A DNA stretch of 64,000 bases from Flavobacterium sp. SH_e (GTDB lineage Bacteria; Bacteroidota; Bacteroidia; Flavobacteriales; Flavobacteriaceae): NCBI RefSeq assembly GCF_025717045.1, contig NZ_JAOVZN010000001.1, positions 186,001-250,000 of the forward strand, read 5' to 3'. Shown in pieces: positions 8,992-19,218 of the stretch (its first letter is position 1; each line of letters begins with the position of its first letter). Made by a program: the position numbers and the translations under genes. Under the pieces are notes generated by a model. It saw only the letters and a program-made list of their open reading frames with translations. It did no database searches and was not told the origin of the DNA.

Positions 8992-10320
8992 ATGGACTTT
9001 AAAAGCGACATCGGATATCGAAAAGAAACTCTAAAAAAGTTATTGTATAATATTCAGAAAAGCGAAGATTTGATTGTAAAAGCTTTGTACGATGACTTTA
9101 AAAAACCAGAGTTTGAAGCTGTTTTAACCGAAACAAATTACGTTATTTCGGAACTTAAAGATGTTATTAAAAACATCAATAAATGGACGAAGCCAAAACG
9201 TGTTTTCCCATCGATTCTTAATTTTCCTTCTTCCGATTATATTCATAAAGAGCCTTACGGCGATGTCTTAATTATTGCTCCTTGGAACTATCCTTTTCAA
9301 CTTGCTTTATGTCCGCTTGTTGCTGCCGTTGCTGCTGGAAACCGAGTGGTTTTAAAACCGTCTGAACTTACTCCGCACACATCGGCGATAATTGCTAAAA
9401 TCATAGAAAAAACTTTTCACATCAATCATGTAGAAGTATTTGAAGGTGGTGTAGAAGTCTCTAATAAATTATTGGAAAAACGCTGGGATTACATCTTTTT
9501 CACCGGAAGTGTCGCTGTCGGCAAAATCGTTGCTAAAGCCGCAGCCGAAAATTTAACTCCCGTAACTTTAGAATTAGGCGGAAAAAATCCATGCATTGTT
9601 GATGAAACCGCCAATTTAAAACTGGCTGCTAAACGTATTGTCTGGGGAAAGTTTATCAACGCAGGCCAAACTTGCATTGCACCAGATTATATTCTGATTC
9701 AGAAAAACATGAAGGTTAATTTTATTTCTTATTTAATAGAAGAAATCATAAAAGCCTACGGAAAAAAGATAGACAAATCGCCTGATTTTGCGAGAATTAT
9801 AAATACAAAAAATTGGTATCGATTAACCAATATGATTCAAAATGAGCATATTATATTTGGAGGAGAAAGTGATGCCAATAAACTTTATATTGCTCCAACT
9901 CTTCTTGAAGAGCCTGATTTGGATAGCGCTGTTATGAAAGAAGAAATTTTTGGACCGATCCTGCCAATTCTAGTTTATGAAAACGAAAATGACATAGAAA
10001 AGGTCGTAAGCCGTTATGAGAAACCTCTTTCATTTTACATTTTTAGCGAAAATAATTCATTTGCCAAGAAATTAATTTCAAAATACTCTTTTGGAGGTGG
10101 GTGTATCAACGATACAGTTGTTCATTTTTCTAATAATAGACTGCCTTTTGGCGGTGTTGGACACAGCGGAATCGGCGCTTATCACGGTAAACGCAGCTTC
10201 GATACTTTTTCTCATCACAAACCAATTGTAAAAAAAGGAAATTGGCTTGATTTACCTATGCGTTATGCGCCATACAAAGACAAATTAGCTTCGATAAAAC
10301 GAATTTTAGACTGGCTTTAA
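8992..10320 (+). CDS. aldehyde dehydrogenase family protein
   Basis: A 442-residue NAD(P)-dependent aldehyde dehydrogenase of the short (class 3-like) type. Visible motifs are the APWNYPFQLALCPLVAAVAAGN cofactor-binding region (in parts), FTGSVAVGK, the general base in LELGGKNPC and the catalytic cysteine in NAGQTCIAPDY near residue 228. The C terminus INDTVVHFSNNRLPFGGVGHSG is typical. This class oxidises medium or long chain aliphatic and aromatic aldehydes. It is monocistronic, in AT-rich surroundings, and the ATG at 8992 is the only in-frame start after an upstream stop. Confidence 0.92.
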   Translation: MDFKSDIGYRKETLKKLLYNIQKSEDLIVKALYDDFKKPEFEAVLTETNYVISELKDVIKNINKWTKPKRVFPSILNFPSSDYIHKEPYGDVLIIAPWNYPFQLALCPLVAAVAAGNRVVLKPSELTPHTSAIIAKIIEKTFHINHVEVFEGGVEVSNKLLEKRWDYIFFTGSVAVGKIVAKAAAENLTPVTLELGGKNPCIVDETANLKLAAKRIVWGKFINAGQTCIAPDYILIQKNMKVNFISYLIEEIIKAYGKKIDKSPDFARIINTKNWYRLTNMIQNEHIIFGGESDANKLYIAPTLLEEPDLDSAVMKEEIFGPILPILVYENENDIEKVVSRYEKPLSFYIFSENNSFAKKLISKYSFGGGCINDTVVHFSNNRLPFGGVGHSGIGAYHGKRSFDTFSHHKPIVKKGNWLDLPMRYAPYKDKLASIKRILDWL

Positions 10321-10440
10321 ATCAGTTAAAAACATTTCGCAATGTTTTATAGATTTTGATACGGAATTGATTAAAAATATTATATTTACGTCAAGATACT
10401 TATCAAATATTACAAGTCTATAAAACAACTTTACGCAAAA

Positions 10441-11238
10441 ATGAAATCGACACTTAACCAAATTGAGGAGATCAAAAAAAATGGCTATTCCCTTGATTTT
10501 GCTACTGTTTTTAATCATGCCTTCGAAAACTATAAAAAAATAGCGCTTTATTCTGGACTCATTATCTTAGTCTTTTCTATTATTGCTTGTATCGCTATTA
10601 TTGGAGTAGCGGTCGCTTTTTATGGTGTTCAGGTTATGACTAAAGATTTTATTGAGAACTTCGAAAATCAACAATTTACTGCAATTGAACTTGTAATTCA
10701 AACCGTTTCTGTTTCTGTACTTGCAGGAATCACGGCTCCATTTGGCGCAGGTTTTTTGAAAATGGCAGATTCTGCAGATAAAGATGTTGAATTTAATGTT
10801 TCAACTATTTTTACTTATTATACATCTCCTTATTTTGGACAGATTTTCGTTGCGGCTTTTATTCCTGCCCTTTTAGGAACAGCGCTTGCCAATTTGATTG
10901 AGAGTTTAAACATTGTATTTGTAGGGAATGTAATTTCTTTTATGGTTTCTTATTTCATGTTTTTATCAATTCCTTTGATCGTTTTCGGAAACCTGAGAGC
11001 TATCGATGCTATAAAATCAAGTATTATTATTGTTACTAAAAATCCGCTTAACATATTTGCATTTTTTATCATAGGTTTTATTGGCTCTATGGTAGGTTTT
11101 ATTGCCTGCTGTGTAGGAGTTATTTTTACTGTTGTATTCAATAGTTCTATGATTTATGCAACTTATTTTGCGATTTTTGGAACAGAATCAGAAGATGAAG
11201 ATTCAATTGATTCAATTGGAAAATACAATGTAGATTAA
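10441..11238 (+). CDS. hypothetical multi-pass membrane protein
   Basis: A 265-residue protein with about six hydrophobic segments (roughly residues 33-62, 85-108, 137-158, 162-188, 202-222 and 224-245) and a charged, acidic C terminus (GTESEDEDSIDSI). Such proteins are frequent in Flavobacterium and are often left as hypothetical. No transport or catalytic motif could be named. It lies 89 bases upstream of the sensor kinase on the same strand and may be in one transcript with it. Confidence 0.7.
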   Translation: MKSTLNQIEEIKKNGYSLDFATVFNHAFENYKKIALYSGLIILVFSIIACIAIIGVAVAFYGVQVMTKDFIENFENQQFTAIELVIQTVSVSVLAGITAPFGAGFLKMADSADKDVEFNVSTIFTYYTSPYFGQIFVAAFIPALLGTALANLIESLNIVFVGNVISFMVSYFMFLSIPLIVFGNLRAIDAIKSSIIIVTKNPLNIFAFFIIGFIGSMVGFIACCVGVIFTVVFNSSMIYATYFAIFGTESEDEDSIDSIGKYNVD

Positions 11239-11327
11239 AATAGAAAATTCTTAATTTCAGAGAACCTAACCACTTCTTTTAAGAATTTTCAAAAAGCTAT
11301 TTACTAAACCAACATACCCCAAATTCT

Positions 11328-14300
11328 ATGGCCGCAGACTATAGTTTTTTCAAATCGGTTATTTCGGGAATTTCCTATTCTGGAAACGCCTTTGAATCAA
11401 TCATGACTGGTTGGTATGTGTTTAATTCGGACATTATTTTTTATAATAATTCTAAACTTATTGTATTAGGATTATCGCTCTTTGCATTTCTTTCGCTGTT
11501 AGTTTATCAGTTTTTTAGAATTAAAGCTAAAATTGGTTATTTCATCGAAAAAAAGAAAGAACAAGATACCATAAGCAGAGAATATCAGCTGTATATTTTA
11601 TTTTTTGGAATTGCAGTAATTCTGATTGAAATCATCAACGAAATCTTCAAAATTAGGCCTAAAAGTCTTTTAGTTCTAAATGTTTCTATTGGTATATCTG
11701 TACTTATTATTTATGCAATTACCGATAAAGTAAAGTGGCTCCGAGATCATATTCAGCAGATTTTTATTTTCTGTTTTTTCATTTACATGAGCTATGTCGC
11801 CTACAATATTGTAGCCCTAGCCAGTGATGTTGTCCCGATTATTGTTTTTCTAATTTCTTTTTTCTTTTCGTACAGCATACTTAAACCAATCAAAATATAT
11901 TGGTTCTTTGTTGCTCTAACTTTTACTTTTTTAATTGTTACGGTAGCTTTTCAGCTCATTCCCATAAAATCTTCGATTTTACTAATAAATTTCTGTATTC
12001 TTATTTTCATTATAAATCAGGTAAAATATGCCGTTTTATTAAATAATCGTGACAATTTTAGGTTTGCAAGCGAAATTGTTCATAAAGGAAATTCATTAAC
12101 AATTGCATCCAATCAAAAAGGAGAAATACTGTTTTGCAGCGAAACCATAATTCCTATCTTAGGTTATCAGCCCGAACAAGTTATGGGATTAAAATTCTGG
12201 GAATTAACTCAAGATTCTGAATTTGCAAAAAAATTAAATCCTGTCAAAAATCATGAAAACAAACTTTACATTAGAAAATTAAAAACTGTAAATGGTGATT
12301 ACAAATACATTCAATGGAAAGACAAAAAATTTTCAGAGGATTTAATTATTAGCATCGGGCAAGATGTTACAGAGCAAATTCTTGTTCAGGATCAATACAA
12401 AAATCTAATTCAAACGGCAACCGATATTATTTTCGAAATTGATGCTGAAGGCCATTTTACTTTCATAAACGAATTTGGAATTGCAATTCTTGGTTACGAA
12501 GAAAATGAAATTATCAAAAAACATTACTCCAATTTTATTCACGAACATCACATCAAAAGTGCTAGAGATTTTTACAAAAATCTTGTGGTGAATGAGAACA
12601 ATTATCCAGTAATTGAAATTCCTATTTTAAAGAAAAACGGAGAAGAAATATGGATTTCACAAAAGACTATTGTTCGTAAAAACGATTCAGGCTTAACGGC
12701 TGGATTCTCTGGAATTGCAAGGGACATTACTGAAAAAAAGAATATTGAAAACGAGAAAAAAAGACGTCTCAAAAAAATCGAAGCTTATAATAATTCGACA
12801 AAAAAATTATCAACTACCGATTTCAGCAGATACGACAAGCTTAATACTGTAATTGATTTAATTCTTAAAGAAGCATCTACAATTAGTCATGCCAATCGCG
12901 TAAGTTTCTGGAAATATCACAGAGATTTAATTACCTGTAAAAATCTTTTTAGCCTTGATAATCAAAGCTTAAGCGATAAAAACATTTTAAACAAAGAATC
13001 TTATCCTATTTATTTTGAAACGTTAAGCAACAAAGCCATTATCAATGCTCCAGACGTATTCAATAAATTAGAAACATCTGAATTTCAAAGACTTTACTTT
13101 ACAAAAAACAATATTAAGTCAATGCTAGATGTTCCTATTTTCTTGAGCGGGCAATTGGCTGGAGTAGTTTGTTTTGAAAGTACCGAGCAAAAACGCGAAT
13201 GGGACAATGAAGACATCAATTATGCGAGAACTATTTCTGATGTGATTTCACTTGCAATTTCATCTCAAATGCGTTTGGAAGCAGAAAGAAAATTAGAATT
13301 TAAAAGTCAGCTTTTATCTGCACTTTCTTCTTGTACCGAAAAATTCCTGTTGAGCAAAACGACGCATCAAATGTTTCAAGAAACGTACAATATCATCGGA
13401 AAAGCTGCAAAAGTGGATCATATGTATTATTATGAAAAAGACCCAATTTATAATACGGTCAGTCAAAAATACAAATGGTCTCGTGAAGGTGTTGTTCATC
13501 AAATCACGCCGCTGAGACATATGACCGAAGAAAATTTAAAGGAAATTTACGAAGCGGCATCACAGAAAAAAATCTTAAATACATTAACTAAAAATTTAAA
13601 AGAAGGCTTTTTTAAAACACTTTTGATTGACAATGAAATAAAATCAATTCTAATTTTACCGCTTTACATCAACGATATTTTTACTGGTTTTATTGGTTTT
13701 GATGATTGTACGAAAGAGAAAAAATGGTCTGAAGATGAAATCAATATTTTTCAGGTATTAGCTAATAACATTTCTTCTGCCTTAGAAAGAAATCGAAATG
13801 AGAGCAAAATATTAGAAAGTGAAGAAAAATTCAAATTAATCGCAAACAATATTCCTGGAACGGTTTATTTGTCCAAATTTGATGCTTTTTCAACTAAAAT
13901 CTTCTTAAATGACGAAGTTTTAAATCTAACTGGATATTCGAAATCTGAATTTATCGAAAATAATCTCTCTTTTCTTTCGTTAATTCATCCTGATGACAAA
14001 GAAGAAGTCATCAATAACCAGATTGATAATTTACAAAAAGGAATGCCTTTGCATAATGTATATCGCATTAGACGCAAATCCGGCGAGTTCATTTGGATAG
14101 AAGAATTTGGAGACGTAATTAAGAGAGATGATGAAATCGAATTTGTCGGCGGAATTTACTTTGATATCACAAACAAAAAAGAAATTGAAGACGCCATAAA
14201 AGCTAAGCAATTGGCCGAAGCTGCCAACAAATCAAAATCTGATTTCTTGGCAAATATGTCTCACGAAATCAGAACTCCACTCAACGGAATTATAGGCTTC

Positions 14301-15380
14301 ACGCATTTGCTTATGAAAACCGATTTAGAAGAGATTCAGGAAAAATATATGACGACTATTAATCAATCGGCCCATTCGCTGCTTGAAATTATAAATGACA
14401 TCTTGGATTTCTCTAAAATTGAAGCTGGAAAACTAGAACTCTTTATTGATCTTTATGATATTAAAAAAATTCTTGCACAGGTCTTCGACTTAATTGTTTA
14501 CGAATCCAATCAAAAGAAATTAAGTCTCGAACTAAATATTGATCCTGACGTACCTAAATATATTTGGACAGATATTGTGCGACTTAAACAAATTTTGATC
14601 AATCTGCTTTCAAATGCAGTCAAATTTACAAGCGAAGGTTCAATTAAATTAAATGTTTCAGTTTTAGAAAAGAAGAAAAATAATAATTGCTTAATTCGAT
14701 TTGCAGTAATAGATACTGGAATTGGTATTTTAGAAAAAAATCAAAAGAAAATTTTCAAAGCGTTTTCTCAGGAAGATAGTTCAACAACAAGAAAATTTGG
14801 AGGTACAGGTTTAGGTTTAACTATTTCAAATCAGCTACTCGCTTTAATGGAAAGCCGTTTGCAACTTGAAAGTAAAATCGACGAAGGAAGTACTTTTTTC
14901 TTTGATTTAAATTTAAAAACCAGTCACCAAAGCATTAACGACAAATACAATGCTGAACTTAAAAGTTTAAATATCGAACTGGATTCTGAAGACTTAGAAC
15001 CAAATGAAAACAATATTACATTTTTGATTGTGGAAGACAACAAAGTAAATATGCTTCTTCTTAAAACAATTATTAAAAACCTTTATAATAATGCTTTCAT
15101 ATACGAGTGCGAAAACGGATATGAAGCGATCCAACAATTCGAACAAATCAATCCAACGATTGTTTTCATGGACATTCAAATGCCTATTATGAATGGTTAC
15201 GAAACCGCAAAAGCAATTAGAAACACTAGAAAAGGTCGAGATATTCCAATTATTGCTGTTACCGCTGGCGCAGAAAAAGATGAAAGAAACAAATGTATTT
15301 CTGCTGGAATGGATGATTATATTTCGAAACCAATCATGAAAGGAACAGTAGAAGAAGCTTTAATTAAATGGCTTGGATGA
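11328..15380 (+). CDS. hybrid sensor histidine kinase with multiple PAS and GAF domains
   Basis: A 1350-residue membrane-bound hybrid kinase. The first 240 residues hold about seven hydrophobic segments. Then come two PAS domains (about 255-350 and 355-475, the second ending in GIARDITEKKNIE), two GAF domains (about 500-650 and 665-825), a third PAS domain with PAC tail (about 840-960), a HisKA domain with the phospho-acceptor His979 in NMSHEIRTPLNGIIGF, an HATPase_c domain (FGGTGLGL, DTGIGI) and a C-terminal receiver domain with phospho-acceptor Asp1282 in VFMDIQMP. There is no Hpt domain and no response regulator next to it, so its output partner must be elsewhere. A palindromic repeat follows. 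Confidence 0.93.
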   Translation: MAADYSFFKSVISGISYSGNAFESIMTGWYVFNSDIIFYNNSKLIVLGLSLFAFLSLLVYQFFRIKAKIGYFIEKKKEQDTISREYQLYILFFGIAVILIEIINEIFKIRPKSLLVLNVSIGISVLIIYAITDKVKWLRDHIQQIFIFCFFIYMSYVAYNIVALASDVVPIIVFLISFFFSYSILKPIKIYWFFVALTFTFLIVTVAFQLIPIKSSILLINFCILIFIINQVKYAVLLNNRDNFRFASEIVHKGNSLTIASNQKGEILFCSETIIPILGYQPEQVMGLKFWELTQDSEFAKKLNPVKNHENKLYIRKLKTVNGDYKYIQWKDKKFSEDLIISIGQDVTEQILVQDQYKNLIQTATDIIFEIDAEGHFTFINEFGIAILGYEENEIIKKHYSNFIHEHHIKSARDFYKNLVVNENNYPVIEIPILKKNGEEIWISQKTIVRKNDSGLTAGFSGIARDITEKKNIENEKKRRLKKIEAYNNSTKKLSTTDFSRYDKLNTVIDLILKEASTISHANRVSFWKYHRDLITCKNLFSLDNQSLSDKNILNKESYPIYFETLSNKAIINAPDVFNKLETSEFQRLYFTKNNIKSMLDVPIFLSGQLAGVVCFESTEQKREWDNEDINYARTISDVISLAISSQMRLEAERKLEFKSQLLSALSSCTEKFLLSKTTHQMFQETYNIIGKAAKVDHMYYYEKDPIYNTVSQKYKWSREGVVHQITPLRHMTEENLKEIYEAASQKKILNTLTKNLKEGFFKTLLIDNEIKSILILPLYINDIFTGFIGFDDCTKEKKWSEDEINIFQVLANNISSALERNRNESKILESEEKFKLIANNIPGTVYLSKFDAFSTKIFLNDEVLNLTGYSKSEFIENNLSFLSLIHPDDKEEVINNQIDNLQKGMPLHNVYRIRRKSGEFIWIEEFGDVIKRDDEIEFVGGIYFDITNKKEIEDAIKAKQLAEAANKSKSDFLANMSHEIRTPLNGIIGFTHLLMKTDLEEIQEKYMTTINQSAHSLLEIINDILDFSKIEAGKLELFIDLYDIKKILAQVFDLIVYESNQKKLSLELNIDPDVPKYIWTDIVRLKQILINLLSNAVKFTSEGSIKLNVSVLEKKKNNNCLIRFAVIDTGIGILEKNQKKIFKAFSQEDSSTTRKFGGTGLGLTISNQLLALMESRLQLESKIDEGSTFFFDLNLKTSHQSINDKYNAELKSLNIELDSEDLEPNENNITFLIVEDNKVNMLLLKTIIKNLYNNAFIYECENGYEAIQQFEQINPTIVFMDIQMPIMNGYETAKAIRNTRKGRDIPIIAVTAGAEKDERNKCISAGMDDYISKPIMKGTVEEALIKWLG

Positions 15381-15390
15381 TTTTTTTATT

Positions 15391-15467
15391 AGTTTTCAGT
15401 CACAGTCTCAGTTAGCAGTTTGAACTAAACTTCACTGGTATTGCGACTGAGACTGAAAACTGCGACT
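15391..15467. repeat. CAGTCTCAGT-type imperfect palindrome
   Basis: The arms AGTTTTCAGTC plus AGTCTCAGT on the left and ACTGAGACTGAAAACT on the right pair over most of their length. It stands directly after the hybrid kinase gene and has no T-run, so it looks like a dispersed repeat rather than a clean terminator. Confidence 0.6.
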
Positions 15468-15574
15468 ATATCACAATCTTTTTAAAAACTTAAATGTTCC
15501 AATTGCAAAATTTATCATAAAAAATCTATAAATTCGTATATCATTTTAGATAATAAGTTTAAAAACAATTCAAT

Positions 15575-16429
15575 ATGAAATGGCAAGGCAGAAGACAAAG
15601 TGATAATGTCGAAGATCGCAGATCAATTTCTGGCGGTGGTAAAGCACTCGTTGGCGGTGGTGTTATTGGTATTATTATCTTACTGCTTAATGTTTTTGGT
15701 GGAGAAACTGGTCAGCAAATCGCCCCAATTCTAGAACAAATGCAAGGCGGACAAGGTCAGCAAACCGAAGCTGCGGCTCCATTAAGCAAGGAAGACGAAG
15801 AAATGGGAAATTTTGTGAGAGTTGTCTTGGCTGATAATGAAGACATCTGGAGTAAAATTTTTGCCGAAAATGGCATGACATATGAAAAACCTAAATTAGT
15901 TCTTTTTAAAGGTGCTGTGCAAACTGCCTGCGGAGGCGCATCATCTGCTTCTGGTCCGTTTTATTGTCCAGGCGATCGAAAAGTCTATATGGATTTAGAT
16001 TTCTTTGAAGAACTGAAAACTAAATTTGGTGCAAAAGGAGGCGATTTTGCCATTGCGTATGTAATTGCACATGAAATTGGACATCATATTCAGACTTTGT
16101 TAGGAACCTCTTCTAAAATGCGTCAAATGCAGCAAGGAAAAAGTGATGCCGAAGCGAATAAATTATCTGTAGCATTAGAGCTACAAGCCGATTTTTATGC
16201 TGGGGTTTGGGCACATTACAATCAAACTAATTTAGATACTGGAGACATCGAAGAAGCGTTAAGCGCTGCAAATGCAGTTGGAGACGATGCCATTCAAAGT
16301 AAAATGCAAGGCCATGTTGTTCCAGATTCTTTCACTCACGGAACATCAGAACAAAGAATGTATTGGTTTAATAAAGGTTTTAAAACCGGCGATATTAAGC
16401 AAGGCACTACATTTGAAGAAATTCGATAA
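15575..16429 (+). CDS. KPN_02809 (YpfJ) family neutral zinc metallopeptidase
   Basis: A 284-residue protein beginning MKWQGRRQSDNVEDRR, the classical YpfJ family start, followed by one membrane segment (about residues 26-42, GGGVIGIIILLLNVFG). The zincin motif HEIGHH is at residues 166-171, and the downstream ALELQADFYAGVWAHY segment supplies the third ligand region. It is probably anchored in the cytoplasmic membrane with the peptidase domain outside. Substrates are unknown. A strong terminator follows at 16460. Confidence 0.92.
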   Translation: MKWQGRRQSDNVEDRRSISGGGKALVGGGVIGIIILLLNVFGGETGQQIAPILEQMQGGQGQQTEAAAPLSKEDEEMGNFVRVVLADNEDIWSKIFAENGMTYEKPKLVLFKGAVQTACGGASSASGPFYCPGDRKVYMDLDFFEELKTKFGAKGGDFAIAYVIAHEIGHHIQTLLGTSSKMRQMQQGKSDAEANKLSVALELQADFYAGVWAHYNQTNLDTGDIEEALSAANAVGDDAIQSKMQGHVVPDSFTHGTSEQRMYWFNKGFKTGDIKQGTTFEEIR

Positions 16430-16459
16430 TACACAAACCAAATATAATAACCATTAGAA

Positions 16460-16489
16460 AAGCCCGACTTTGCAGTTGGGCTTTTTTTT
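16460..16489 (+). terminator. intrinsic terminator after the YpfJ-like gene
   Basis: The stem AAGCCCGACT / AGTTGGGCTT with a TTGC loop is followed by eight T. It lies about 30 bases after the stop codon. Confidence 0.85.
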
Positions 16490-16628
16490 ATGAAATTCAA
16501 TTAAAAAAAATTCCAAATTCCAAGTTGATATACTTTGGAATTTGGAATTTCAAAAAATTGGAATTTTACTTTTTTGTTTTCCTCAGAAAACAAAAAAAGC
16601 CTTGAATTTCTTCAAGGCTTTCTATCTG

Positions 16629-16703
16629 GGTGGCTGACCGGGTTCGAACCGGCGACCCGCGGCACCACAAACCGCTACTCTAACCAGCTGAGCTACAACC
16701 ACC
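16629..16703 (-). tRNA. tRNA-His (GTG anticodon)
   Basis: Read on the minus strand, the acceptor stem GTGGTTG pairs with CAGCCAC and the extra G at -1 faces the discriminator C73, the hallmark of tRNA-His. The D arm GCTC/GAGT, the anticodon arm GCGGT / GCCGC with loop TTGTGGT (anticodon GTG), and the T arm GCCGG/CCGGT with loop TTCGAAC are all in place. The full CCA end is not encoded (the genome reads C-A after C73), as is common in Bacteroidetes. Confidence 0.97.
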
Positions 16704-16781
16704 ATTTTTCTGCTTAGCGAGTGCAAATATAGAACAAAGGTTGAGTTCTACAAAGAAAAAAATGAAAAATTTTCATAAAAA

Positions 16782-17498
16782 TTAAATCAAATTTTCTAAG
16801 CTATTGACTGCCAAACATCTTTCAACTGTAAAACCTTCAGCAAAATCTTTCCCAACTAGTCTTCCTAAGTCTTTTGCACGATAATTTAAGCTTTCAAAGA
16901 AGTTTTTACTTGTAATTGGCGTTGCAGGTTCATTTGAATTCGGGTCATAAAATTGAGTTTTATAGGCCATAATTGCTTCTACTTTCTTTTCTTCAAATCC
17001 TGTGATATCCACAACGAAGTCTGGAGTAATATTTTTCCATTGAATATAATGGTAAACTACTTTTGGTCTCCAAGCTTCTTGCTTCTCTCCATCAACAATA
17101 GTTTCGATTCTCATTAGACCAGATAAAAAACAAGCATCAGAAACTAATTTACTTCCTTTTCCGTGATCAATATGACGATCGTCAATTGCATTACACAATA
17201 CAATTTCTGGTTTGTATTTACGAATCATTTTAATCACTTCTAATTGATGTTTTTCATCATTAACAAAAAATCCGTCACGCATTGCTAAATTTTCACGAAC
17301 AAGAACCCCTAAAATCTTCGCCGCATCTTTTGCTTCCTGATCTCTAATTTCTGCTGTCCCGCGCGTTCCTAATTCACCACGTGTTAAATCTACAATCCCT
17401 ACTTTTTTTCCAAGGGAAACTTCTTTTAAAATTGTTCCAGCACAACCTAATTCTACGTCGTCTGGATGTGCGCCAAAGGCTAATATGTCTAGTTTCAT
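16782..17498 (-). CDS. bshB1: bacillithiol biosynthesis deacetylase BshB1
   Basis: A 238-residue LmbE/PIG-L family deacetylase that removes the acetyl group from GlcNAc-malate in bacillithiol synthesis. The metal site motif AHPDDVELGCAGT is at the N terminus, followed by VDLTRGELGTRGT, NAIDDRHIDHGKGSKLV and the MAYKTQFYDP tail typical of BshB1. I chose the start MKLDILAFGAHPDD at 17498 over the ATG at 17519 because the shorter form matches the family. bshA and bshC are not in this window. Downstream are a T-rich stretch and the tRNA-His gene. Confidence 0.93.
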   Translation of the reverse strand: MKLDILAFGAHPDDVELGCAGTILKEVSLGKKVGIVDLTRGELGTRGTAEIRDQEAKDAAKILGVLVRENLAMRDGFFVNDEKHQLEVIKMIRKYKPEIVLCNAIDDRHIDHGKGSKLVSDACFLSGLMRIETIVDGEKQEAWRPKVVYHYIQWKNITPDFVVDITGFEEKKVEAIMAYKTQFYDPNSNEPATPITSKNFFESLNYRAKDLGRLVGKDFAEGFTVERCLAVNSLENLI

Positions 17499-17526
17499 TT
17501 CTTTTTTTGTTTGTTTCATGTTTCAT

Positions 17527-17575
17527 GTTTCAAGTTACGTACAGAACGTGAAACCTGAAACTCTAAACTTGAAAC
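17527..17575. repeat. GTTTCAAGTT palindrome
   Basis: Perfect 10-base arms GTTTCAAGTT / AACTTGAAAC flank a middle that contains further GTTTCA and TGAAAC words. It fills the gap between the isochorismate synthase and bshB1 genes. It looks like a small dispersed intergenic repeat. Confidence 0.6.
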
Positions 17576-17580
17576 TATTT

Positions 17581-18648
17581 TTAAGCTATTTTCAAAACTC
17601 TCTTCATTGTCATTGATTTATTAACGCTTTCTTCCCATTCTCTTTCAGGAACGCTTTCTTTTGTAATACCACAGCCCATGTATAAAATCGCTTTTTCGTC
17701 CTGAATCTGCATACATCGTAAATTTACAAATAAATCAGAACTTGCATTATTTCCTGCAAAAGTGCTGTTTAATTCACCTAAAAAACCTGTATAAAATGTT
17801 CTATCGTAGTTTTCATTTTCGATAATAAATGCTTTTGATTTCTTTTTTGGAAGCCCACATACAGCTGGTGTAGGATGCAAAGTATCAATTACTTCTTCTA
17901 AAGTCGAATTTTCTTTTAAAACTCCAGAAATATCCGTTTTAATATGCCAAATCGATCCTGCTTTTAAACTATAAGGTTCAGAAACGACAACCGAAGCCGT
18001 AAACTCTCGAAGTCTTTTTACGATAAAATCGGTTACAAATTGCTGTTCGTCTTTTTCTTTTTGCTGCCAAACAATTTCTGCTTCCTGATTATCTTTTTGC
18101 GTTCCCGCCAAAGCCATGGTTTCAAAAACATTTGCGTTTGCTTTCAATAATTTTTCTGGAGTTGCTCCCATCCAAAGTCCAATTTTAGGATGAAAGAAAC
18201 AATAACAGAATGTTGCAGGATACAATTGAACCAAATGCTGAAAAGTTTCGATAAAATCAAATTCAGCCAAAGGAACTTCTTCACTTCTTGACAAAACTAC
18301 TTTTTTAAACTCTTCATTTTTTATTGCTTGAATTCCTTGTCCAACCAAATATTCATATTGAAATTTAGCTTCAGGATCAAAACTCAAATCGTCAATTTCA
18401 ATTGGTTCGAAAGAAGTTTTTTCTTTTTCAGCAGTAATAATTTCAGATTCGTTTTCTGGAATTAGAATTAATTGATTTTCATCAAAAGAAGCAAAAACAA
18501 ATCCTTTTTCGCTGTAATCCGAAACTTTGTGCAATGTATTATTTTGTTGTAAAATCCCAATAAGATCTGTTGTGTTGGGTTTAGAATAAAGCACAAAAGG
18601 TAAATTTTGTGCTTTATGATTTTTAATTTTCAAGAAAAATGCATTCAT
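17581..18648 (-). CDS. menF: isochorismate synthase (chorismate-binding enzyme)
   Basis: A 355-residue chorismate-utilising enzyme. The C-terminal catalytic domain shows KVVLSRSEEV, FCYCFFHPKIGLWMGATPEKLL, ETMALAGTQ, the IKTDISGVL segment, HPTPAVCGLPK and the VNLRCMQI plus GCGIT active-site strands. It converts chorismate to isochorismate, the first step to menaquinone, the usual quinone of flavobacteria; a siderophore role would need accessory genes that are not here. The N-terminal part is short, as is typical for Bacteroidetes MenF. It is separated from the upstream thioesterase gene by 3 bases, which argues for a menaquinone operon. Confidence 0.88.
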   Translation of the reverse strand: MNAFFLKIKNHKAQNLPFVLYSKPNTTDLIGILQQNNTLHKVSDYSEKGFVFASFDENQLILIPENESEIITAEKEKTSFEPIEIDDLSFDPEAKFQYEYLVGQGIQAIKNEEFKKVVLSRSEEVPLAEFDFIETFQHLVQLYPATFCYCFFHPKIGLWMGATPEKLLKANANVFETMALAGTQKDNQEAEIVWQQKEKDEQQFVTDFIVKRLREFTASVVVSEPYSLKAGSIWHIKTDISGVLKENSTLEEVIDTLHPTPAVCGLPKKKSKAFIIENENYDRTFYTGFLGELNSTFAGNNASSDLFVNLRCMQIQDEKAILYMGCGITKESVPEREWEESVNKSMTMKRVLKIA

Positions 18649-18651
18649 AAT

Positions 18652-19083
18652 TTATTCACTTTTCTTTCTTTCCAAAACCATATTCGTCAATTTACAAAGT
18701 GAAACCAAATTCCCTTCTTCATCAGTAATTTTGATTTCCCAAAGATGAAGGCTTCTTCCTTTGTGAATAATCCTGGCTGTTCCAAAAACATAACCTTCGC
18801 GAATACTTTTTAGATGATTTGCCGAGATTTCAATACCTCTTACCTCCTGCTCTTTCGGATTGATAAAAAAGAAAGAAGCCGCACTCCCAACACTTTCTGC
18901 TAAAGCTACAGAAGCGCCTCCGTGCAATAACCCCATTGGTTGGTGAACACTCGGATTTACTGGCATTTTTGCAGTTAAAAAATCTTCTCCGGCATCGATA
19001 TATTCAATTTTTAGCGTTTCCATTAATGTGTTTTTAGAAAACTCATTACAGCGCGCCAAAATCTGCTCTTTTGTATAATTCAT
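18652..19083 (-). CDS. PaaI/hotdog-fold thioesterase, probable DHNA-CoA thioesterase
   Basis: A 143-residue hotdog protein with the PaaI/YbdB signature HQPMGLLHGGASVALAE around residues 47-63 and SIREGYVFGTARIIHKGRSLHLWEI as the second half of the fold. Such enzymes hydrolyse aryl- or acyl-CoA. Its position 3 bases upstream of the isochorismate synthase gene suggests that it acts on 1,4-dihydroxy-2-naphthoyl-CoA in menaquinone synthesis; this is inference from context, and phenylacetyl-CoA-type substrates remain possible. Confidence 0.82.
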   Translation of the reverse strand: MNYTKEQILARCNEFSKNTLMETLKIEYIDAGEDFLTAKMPVNPSVHQPMGLLHGGASVALAESVGSAASFFFINPKEQEVRGIEISANHLKSIREGYVFGTARIIHKGRSLHLWEIKITDEEGNLVSLCKLTNMVLERKKSE

Positions 19084-19218
19084 TAAAATAAACTTTAAAA
19101 ACGTAAAATTAAAGAAAGATAAGACATAAATCTAAAATCAGATTCTAAAATTTAAAAATCAACTTCAAACCTGTAGGTTTTTTGTTATTTTTACAAAAAC
19201 AATCAAAATCAATCTTTG